Shown here: one piece after another, positions 15,148-20,676 of the stretch
How positions within the stretch are numbered: the stretch's first letter is position 1
How the letters are laid out: every line of letters begins with the position of its first letter
Source of the DNA: Candidatus Pacebacteria bacterium UBA1364
GTDB lineage: Bacteria > Patescibacteriota > Microgenomatia > UBA1400 > PJMF01
Length of the DNA stretch: 20,676 nucleotides
Direction of reading: 5' to 3'
Assembly (NCBI GenBank): GCA_002306345.1
Contig: DBRQ01000008.1
Location: 2,322-22,997, forward strand
Notes under the pieces: model-generated
Databases searched by the model: none
What the model saw: only the letters and a program-made list of their open reading frames with translations
Told to the model about the DNA's origin: nothing
Made by a program: the position numbers and the translations under genes

Positions 15148-16215
15148 TTAACCCCCAAGAGCAGCTTTTCTCACAGATAGATTAACTCCAGCAACTTTTG
15201 TGATATTGGAAAACAAAGCAGTCCAACCTTTTTCTTGACTATTTTCAGATTTATCTTTTAGATCCAATATTTTTCCAAGTTCGGTAAAGTGTTTTTTTAA
15301 TAAATTGTGAAGCAATTGACGATGATTCTCTGCCGTCCATTTAACTGACATATTCTTTTCATTTTCTTCAATAAAAAATTTGTTCAAAATTGACTCTTTT
15401 TGTTTAAAAGACATACTGGAGGTTGACATAAGTAAAACTTGTTCAGCACTGAATTCTTTAATTTGCTTTATCTTAATTTTAGATATTAATTCATCCATCG
15501 GAAAAGAATCAAAATCTAATTTATTATCCTTTGACTTTGCTATCATTTCTGACAATAACGTCGCAGAAGCCTGTTCATCTAAATTTTGCAGAATAATTTT
15601 ATTCAAAGATCGCAACAATCCCTTAAACAAAAAATTATTTAAACCACCAGCTTCGGTTTGTCCTTGCATAATATTGATTGCCAATTCAATGTTCTGCTCT
15701 GAACTCAGTCTGTTTTTAAAGCGCTCGAGCATGATGCTGGCGAGCAATAACGAAGGAAGAGCTTTGCCCTCTGACTTAAAACCCTTGTTTAATATTTCAG
15801 ATATAAATTGTGGATTTTGGGTTATTTCTGCTTGATTAATAATAAAACCGAAAGTGAGAAAAGAATCAGTAAAAGGCAGACGCATTAATTCGGCTAATTT
15901 ATCTGGTGCCTTTTCTTCGGCACTTAATTTTGACAAAAATAAATTAACAATTTCTGAAGTCTCTTTAGGATTAAGACTCATAATTGCTCTCCAATTTTCA
16001 TTGTTGTTATCTAAAAGAAAACTAATTTTTGCATCTCCGGGCTTGAGTTCATTAATTTCTTTAATTAAGTTTTGAGCTTTAACTTCTTTATTTAACTCTA
16101 AGTTTGCCTTTATCTTTTCTCGATCATCTTTGGCTTGAGTATCTTTGGTTTGAGCATCTTTAGTTTGGGCATCTTTGATCTGAACTTTTTGATTAATTTG
16201 AGATTCAAAATCCAT
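15148..16215 (-). CDS. Helical soluble protein of unknown function (355 residues)
   Basis: I recognise no family. No signal or membrane segment is seen. Residues about 8-30 are a degenerate pentapeptide repeat of the type (A/V)Q(T/I)KD, encoded by 15-base tandem repeats. The rest (40-355) is Leu/Lys/Glu-rich with many Asn, and reads as a run of amphipathic helices, as in helical-repeat proteins; short Leu-rich stretches such as LPSLLLASIMLERF recur. The start is secure: AGGAGA (16228-16223) lies 7 bases before the ATG at 16215, the best Shine-Dalgarno spacing in the window. It precedes the 824-residue gene on the same strand by 111 bases, and that gene has its own promoter, so the two may be partly co-transcribed. 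It is divergent from the giant M23 gene. A cytoplasmic partner of that machine is possible but only by position. Confidence 0.8.
   Translation of the reverse strand: MDFESQINQKVQIKDAQTKDAQTKDTQAKDDREKIKANLELNKEVKAQNLIKEINELKPGDAKISFLLDNNNENWRAIMSLNPKETSEIVNLFLSKLSAEEKAPDKLAELMRLPFTDSFLTFGFIINQAEITQNPQFISEILNKGFKSEGKALPSLLLASIMLERFKNRLSSEQNIELAINIMQGQTEAGGLNNFLFKGLLRSLNKIILQNLDEQASATLLSEMIAKSKDNKLDFDSFPMDELISKIKIKQIKEFSAEQVLLMSTSSMSFKQKESILNKFFIEENEKNMSVKWTAENHRQLLHNLLKKHFTELGKILDLKDKSENSQEKGWTALFSNITKVAGVNLSVRKAALGG
16125..16184. repeat. Four degenerate 15-bp tandem units inside the 355-residue protein gene
   Basis: Units start at 16125, 16140, 16155 and 16170 and follow (c/t)atcttt-(g/a)(g/a)-(c/t)t(t/g)g-ag on the plus strand with a few changes each. 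They encode the repeated (A/V)Q(T/I)KD peptide near the N-terminus. Confidence 0.8.
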
Positions 16216-16222
16216 AAAGCTT

Positions 16223-16228
16223 TCTCCT
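16223..16228 (-). promoter_or_regulatory. Ribosome binding site of the 355-residue protein gene
   Basis: AGGAGA on the minus strand, 7 bases before the ATG at 16215. It shows that this organism also uses ordinary Shine-Dalgarno initiation beside apparent leaderless starts. Confidence 0.7.
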
Positions 16229-16294
16229 ACATAAAAACGACCACTAAGTCCCTTGTATTAAGTTCTTTTCCATTTAAACATTTTTTTCCTGCTC

Positions 16295-16323
16295 TTTCAA
16301 GCTCACTCTCACCCCGCTATAAT
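16295..16323 (+). promoter_or_regulatory. Predicted leaderless promoter of the M23 giant gene
   Basis: A perfect TATAAT (16318-16323) lies 8 bases before the ATG at 16332, so transcription should begin at or within a few bases of the start codon. The -35 (TTTCAA, 16295-16300, 17-base spacer) is weak. No Shine-Dalgarno motif is present. Confidence 0.55.
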
Positions 16324-16331
16324 TAAAATAG

Positions 16332-19300
16332 ATGGCAGAAGAAAGTAAAAACAAAACCTCTGATCAAATTGTTCCGCTTAAAGAATTAGTTGGTGTAAAT
16401 GACCTAAGCAAAGAAGAAACAGCTTATATTCTTATAACAATTAGAGAATGGATTTATGATTTTTATAATCAAGCTGCTGGAAACAAAAAAGTTAGCGCTA
16501 ACTTTAAAATTCGCAATTTTAGCGGTAATGAATTTGATTTAAGTACTGACATAGACATTATTTCTGCTAGCGTGGATTTAAATAAAGAACCGTTTTTATT
16601 CATTTCCGATTTAGTTAATTTTGTTGAACAAATATATCACCCCATTCCCACCGCTTTTAGTTTTGATGATAAGAAAAAAACCAACATCTCTAGTCAACTT
16701 GGTAGTATTTGGCAACTCTTAGGTGTCTCACCTAGTTCAGATAACAAAATTAGTATCGATGATCTAGAAAAAATACAAGCTCCATCTCGACGTCGTCAAA
16801 TTGTTGAACATATAAACAAAATTCTTGTCATTCTTGAATTGGAAAAGGTAGAAGAAATAAAAGCAGACGAAAAGGATAGACAAGACATTACTGGTGAAAG
16901 TCAAGTTGCGCCAAGTGCTAGTGTAACTCCGGCAGAGAAGGCTCCCTCTACTAAAAATGAAACAGAAGGTGGTAACGAACCATCTCAACAACAGTTTCAG
17001 GAGCAAGAACGTATTAAAATCACCGAGCTTGATCCTCAAGTCAGATTTTATATACAAGCCCTGTCGATTATTGCAATCAACCAAGCTTTAAGCAAGTATT
17101 TTAATGCGGAAAGTTTAGCTAAGTTTGGTCTCCCACCTGATTTAGAAATCACTTTTGATCAACTACCACTAAATGTTCGTAATCAACTGATGGATAGGTC
17201 TTTTTTACAGGTAGAGAGATTGCTTTTAAGTGGTAATTTTTCTTTAGAGGATTTAATCAAAAATCAATCGCAAAGAATTATTTTTAGCAGCGAAGCCGCA
17301 TTAAACTTGTTGATGGATGTGCACGCACTTCGATTACTAAACGATGCAGTCCGTGATATTGCTCAACGTGGTGCAAAAGCTAAAAAAAAGGCTGAAGACA
17401 ACGCTAAAGATCAACTCATTGACAGCAATTTAAGCCAGCGCATCAAAAATACAACAGCCATTAACAATATAGAAATAAAAAACATTCTCAATAGCCAGCA
17501 GGCTCAAGAATTAATAGAGAAAAGTCGCTCTATTCAAAATTTTGCTCAAACCATTGAACGGCAATTAAACATTGTTAGTAGTGAAAAAGAGTTAGAGGAA
17601 ATTTTTAGCAGAAAAATTGCCGAAATCATTGGCAATAATGACGGCATTAAAATTAAATTAATTGTAGACAACGTACGCCCTTTAATCGAGGTATTTGTCC
17701 AGCAAGGTTTGCCTCCAGAATATTTAATTCCTGATCCCAAAAATTTTGATTACAACCGCTTTGTCAATATTTTTGGTAGGAGTCTTAGTCAAAATGAGTT
17801 TAATAATCATAAAGAAGAACTTGCCAATCTCATCATTTTTTACTGGAAAAGAAAAAGAGCCATTTGGGCTAAAGAAATTCGTGAAGAATTTGGGCAAGAG
17901 CGCTACACTCCGGAAGAAGCAGGTAAACTTTACGAAACAATTAAAAAAGACCCAAAAAAATCCGCTGAGTTGCGCAATTTAGGCACACTTAATTTAGTTT
18001 ATGGCGGCAGACAAATAGCTGAAGAATTGGCTAACAACACTGATGTTGCGGTTGGTTCGGCTGATAAAAATGGTTTGGCTGCAGAATTGGCCAAGGCCAC
18101 CGAGGCAAGTGCGGCAGCGCGTGCGATGCTTATTGCTCAGGGAATAATTCCAGGCGAACAGGGAGCCTCAATTAGTGGTCAAAATGCACCAACAACAAAC
18201 AAAGATACAACTCTCAATGCCAGAGAAGCAGCGAATTTTGCCAAATTGCAAAAAGAGATGGTTGATAATTTTTTACAACAAGAAATTGCTAAACTCAGTA
18301 AAAAAGACCAACAACAAAAAGTTAGAATTTATAACACTTTTTACATACCTCAAATTCAAACTACTCAAACTGAATACACCGTTGAAACTTTTCAAAAACA
18401 AGTCGTTCCTCAAATAAATTCTATGGATCTTTATGCTCTGCAGGCCGCTGAAGTTTTTGGACCAGGCTCTTTTACCAAAGACGGCAGTGGTTATGTCCAA
18501 CAAGCTTTTGCTCCTGGCGCAGACTATCACGGAACCGCCCTAATGGATGGAGCCGTCGGGCAAAAAAGTGATAAGAATCAGCTTAAAAAGCAGCTTGCCG
18601 TCAAAGCTATCAGTCAAGGCTTATACACCGCTCTCGACGCCGCTGGCGGCTGGGGTGAAGCTTTGCGCGCTGCAGAAAAAGTTGCTCCGGTTGTCAAACA
18701 AGTTAAAGAAAAGCTTATTGAGCTGGGTTTAGATAAGGTTATTGATTTTGGCAAAAAATACTGGCCAATTATTGTGCCAGGTTTGATCTTGATGGCTATT
18801 ACTCCGGTTGCTTTGCTTTTAATTCCTGCTTATTTTGTAGTCAAAAACGTTCTGGTAGGAACCAGTGGCGTTTTTTCTGGTGCAAAAAATCTGTTTTCCG
18901 GCAAAAGCCAAATTGGCGCGGGGGTTGGACAAGGAGTTGGCAACAACTTAGGAAGTAGCCAAGCTACTGGACAGGCTGCAGCCTATAGTCAGGCTACTGC
19001 TCAGGCAGCGACAGCCACTAAAACAGCGGCAGCCAAAACTTTGACCACTGTAATCTCCTCCAATGCAATGGTGACAGCTGGCCAAGCAGTTATTGCCACT
19101 GTTGGAATCACAACAGCTTTTTTTTATATTTATCAAGACAGTTTAAATTCGGCTTTTTTAACCGATTTTCCAGCTACCGAAAGTAGTATTGCCGGAGAAA
19201 ATAGTGTCGAAAAAACTTCCAAATATGCTGAAATTGACAAAACTGCTGTTATTACTGACGGTTGCAGCAATCCAGAAAATAACGGGGTAAAGTGCGAAAA

Positions 19301-20288
19301 TCCTTCTTTTCCTGTCTCTATTACATACACCATCACCATCAAGCCCAAAGAAGATTTTGCGCTACAAATTACCGACATTAAAGATACTATTAAATTTAAA
19401 CAGAGCAAAAAAGGCTGGGAAGAAATTGGTCAACCACCACCCAGCATTCAATACGAAAAAATTTTAGACTTCGACTATTTTAAGAATATTATTAAAGAAC
19501 AAGGCAATTTAAGCAATGAGCCGCTCATTTCTACCCCCATATCTGAGCCAGAAATTCAACCAATAGAAAACTTAGTCACTCCGACAGAAACCGAAGAAAT
19601 TATTATTCCTGCTGGCGGCAGTTTGACCTTTACCTATACCATGGATAATTTAAGTGCTGATTATAATAACACTGCCATTCTTAATATTATTGAAGTTAAT
19701 TTTTATTATCAGAACAGCGCTATTTCTGGCACTGACAACGTCATCACCGCCGCCAGAGTTTGTTTAGGTAATTGTAGCGCCGGCGCTGGTTGCTGGCCAA
19801 CTACGGGAATACTAAGTCAAATGCCTTTTGGAACTTACAGCCACTCTCCAGCGCCTGGAAATACCACCACTGGTTATGCCGATGCTTACGATATTGCCAA
19901 TGCTGCTTTGCCTATGGTTTTTGCCCCATTTGCAGGCAATTTATGTTTTGTCAATTGTACCGATAGTGGTTTTGGCTGTCACTACACCTTGTCTTTTCAA
20001 GATGGTGGTGAAAGTCAAAAATTGCTCTTTGCCCACTTTGAACAGCCTAATTCACAATTAAGTCAAGAAGGAACCTGCATGAACGTTGACGAAGGTTTTT
20101 TCATTAACATCATGGGCAACAGAGGAAACTCCAGTGGGCCACACCTACACTACGAAGCTGCTTTCAATGGTCAATTTTATAGTCCAACCCCTAGAAATTT
20201 TTCAATTTTAGAAACACTTGTTCCAGAAACAAATCAGGGTTCTTATCCACCAGTGTTAAATGATACGGTAAGTACTTGTTACGAATAA
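16332..20288 (+). CDS. Giant membrane protein with outer M23 (LytM-like) peptidase domain
   Basis: 1318 residues. Residues 1 to about 800 are soluble, Lys/Glu/Gln/Asn-rich and of no recognised family, with a Ser/Gln/Glu-rich linker near 195-225. Membrane segments lie at about 809-843 (IVPGLILMAITPVALLLIPAYFVV, perhaps a hairpin) and 912-936, separated by a Gly/Ala/Gln/Thr linker. Residues 940-1150 are an exported, beta-rich, Thr/Ile/Asn-rich stretch. The end (about 1152-1300) is an M23 domain: VFAPFAGNLCFV, LLFAHFEQ (His1235), then GNRGNSSGPHLHYE (His1271-Leu-His1273). The first M23 motif, normally His-x3-Asp, reads Ala1183-Asp-Ala-Tyr-Asp1187; the nearest His is His1171. M23 enzymes cut peptidoglycan cross-bridges. 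Similar large M23 proteins occur with VirB4 loci in Patescibacteria. The next gene starts 2 bases after the TAA. Confidence 0.82.
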   Translation: MAEESKNKTSDQIVPLKELVGVNDLSKEETAYILITIREWIYDFYNQAAGNKKVSANFKIRNFSGNEFDLSTDIDIISASVDLNKEPFLFISDLVNFVEQIYHPIPTAFSFDDKKKTNISSQLGSIWQLLGVSPSSDNKISIDDLEKIQAPSRRRQIVEHINKILVILELEKVEEIKADEKDRQDITGESQVAPSASVTPAEKAPSTKNETEGGNEPSQQQFQEQERIKITELDPQVRFYIQALSIIAINQALSKYFNAESLAKFGLPPDLEITFDQLPLNVRNQLMDRSFLQVERLLLSGNFSLEDLIKNQSQRIIFSSEAALNLLMDVHALRLLNDAVRDIAQRGAKAKKKAEDNAKDQLIDSNLSQRIKNTTAINNIEIKNILNSQQAQELIEKSRSIQNFAQTIERQLNIVSSEKELEEIFSRKIAEIIGNNDGIKIKLIVDNVRPLIEVFVQQGLPPEYLIPDPKNFDYNRFVNIFGRSLSQNEFNNHKEELANLIIFYWKRKRAIWAKEIREEFGQERYTPEEAGKLYETIKKDPKKSAELRNLGTLNLVYGGRQIAEELANNTDVAVGSADKNGLAAELAKATEASAAARAMLIAQGIIPGEQGASISGQNAPTTNKDTTLNAREAANFAKLQKEMVDNFLQQEIAKLSKKDQQQKVRIYNTFYIPQIQTTQTEYTVETFQKQVVPQINSMDLYALQAAEVFGPGSFTKDGSGYVQQAFAPGADYHGTALMDGAVGQKSDKNQLKKQLAVKAISQGLYTALDAAGGWGEALRAAEKVAPVVKQVKEKLIELGLDKVIDFGKKYWPIIVPGLILMAITPVALLLIPAYFVVKNVLVGTSGVFSGAKNLFSGKSQIGAGVGQGVGNNLGSSQATGQAAAYSQATAQAATATKTAAAKTLTTVISSNAMVTAGQAVIATVGITTAFFYIYQDSLNSAFLTDFPATESSIAGENSVEKTSKYAEIDKTAVITDGCSNPENNGVKCENPSFPVSITYTITIKPKEDFALQITDIKDTIKFKQSKKGWEEIGQPPPSIQYEKILDFDYFKNIIKEQGNLSNEPLISTPISEPEIQPIENLVTPTETEEIIIPAGGSLTFTYTMDNLSADYNNTAILNIIEVNFYYQNSAISGTDNVITAARVCLGNCSAGAGCWPTTGILSQMPFGTYSHSPAPGNTTTGYADAYDIANAALPMVFAPFAGNLCFVNCTDSGFGCHYTLSFQDGGESQKLLFAHFEQPNSQLSQEGTCMNVDEGFFINIMGNRGNSSGPHLHYEAAFNGQFYSPTPRNFSILETLVPETNQGSYPPVLNDTVSTCYE

Positions 20289-20290
20289 AT

Positions 20291-20676
20291 ATGAATAATC
20301 AACAATCACAACCAAAACAAATGCAAAAACCAGTTAGAAAAATTAAACTTGTGCCGATTTTAATTATTGTTATTATTGTTGCCTTGCTTGTTTCCGCTGC
20401 GCTAACTATCCTTACTCCACAAAAAGATAAAATTGTTCAAAATGATTTTGTTATCAATAATTATAACGATACCAAAAGCACTTTTAAAAACATCTCTTTT
20501 AGCGGCACAACCATCAATATACCTGAAAAATTTAAAATTTATCAAATTGATCCCAATACCAGTCTTGATTTATCTACTAAATTAGCCGAAAAACTTATCA
20601 ATGAATATCAATTAGTGGCACGAGAAAACGTAGAAAATTATTGGCAAAATGGAGCAATTTTTTTAGTTAAAAATAC
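20291..20676 (+). CDS. Single-pass membrane protein of unknown function, 3'-truncated by window edge
   Basis: 128 codons are visible with no stop. The N-terminus is short, Gln/Lys/Asn-rich and cytoplasmic (MNNQQSQPKQMQKPVRKIK), followed by one membrane segment (about 21-43, core LIIVIIVALLVSAALTIL). The remainder is an outer region rich in Asn, Lys, Thr and Ile (INNYNDTKSTFKNISFSGTT). I recognise no family from this part. It begins 2 bases after the M23 gene and is surely in the same operon, probably translated by coupling because no Shine-Dalgarno motif is visible. It may be another structural part of the apparatus; the missing C-terminus could change that view. Confidence 0.75.
   Translation, partial: MNNQQSQPKQMQKPVRKIKLVPILIIVIIVALLVSAALTILTPQKDKIVQNDFVINNYNDTKSTFKNISFSGTTINIPEKFKIYQIDPNTSLDLSTKLAEKLINEYQLVARENVENYWQNGAIFLVKN

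Noticed and set aside
15380..15835. 151-codon ORF on the plus strand
   Set aside because: It lies wholly antisense to the 355-residue gene, which has a good ribosome binding site; no promoter or family match is seen.
1..20676. Mobile element or prophage island
   Set aside because: No integrase, transposase, relaxase, terminal repeats or att-like duplications were seen, and codon and base use look uniform.
1..20676. UGA read as an amino acid (code 25)
   Set aside because: All main genes are full length under the standard code with no in-frame UGA needed to join them.

Overview
The window looks like chromosomal DNA of an ultra-small, AT-rich bacterium of the Candidate Phyla Radiation (Patescibacteria), most likely from the Microgenomates side. 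This is inferred from gene content, not from a marker gene. Two predicted type IV secretion (T4SS) pilin-like proteins of the kind common in these genomes sit near a TrbL/VirB6-like membrane protein, a giant membrane protein ending in an M23 domain, a VanW/YoaR protein and a coiled-coil SpoIID protein. Large proteins of unknown family fill the gaps. The standard code fits: long ORFs are intact with UGA as stop, although none of the ten visible gene ends uses UGA. There are no tRNAs, rRNAs, CRISPR arrays, transposases or phage genes.

Layout. 1-1655 (-): membrane-anchored sugar-type solute-binding protein, cut by the window edge. 1696-3480 (+): VanW/YoaR wall protein, divergent from it across 40 bases that hold a dyad. 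3600-5309 (-): coiled-coil SpoIID/LytB protein. 5443-9918 (+): tight operon of two tandem Cys-rich pilin paralogues and a 979-residue secreted protein with a lysozyme-like C-terminus. 9878-10741 (-): DHH-family protein with an eroded active site, overlapping the previous gene tail to tail. 10842-12524 (+): TrbL/VirB6-like polytopic protein. 12562-15036 and 15148-16215 (-): two large soluble proteins of no recognised family. 16332-20288 (+): 1318-residue protein with a cytoplasmic region, membrane segments and an outer M23 domain. 20291 onward (+): single-pass membrane protein, cut by the window edge.

Reading. The plus-strand genes from 5443 on give a coherent envelope machine: candidate pilus or pore subunits (two pilins), an inner-membrane channel (TrbL/VirB6-like), and two wall-opening activities built into large anchored proteins (lysozyme-like and M23). 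SpoIID and VanW proteins next door also act at the wall. No VirB4, VirD4 or VirB11 ATPase, relaxase or PrgI/VirB3 gene is visible; the plus-strand operon runs off the right edge, so such genes may follow. The machine is broken into several transcription units by minus-strand genes.

Regulation. Several genes start 6-8 bases after a -10-like hexamer, which suggests leaderless mRNAs. Others have ordinary AGGAG-type ribosome binding sites. One divergent region appears to share a single palindromic -35 box between two promoters.
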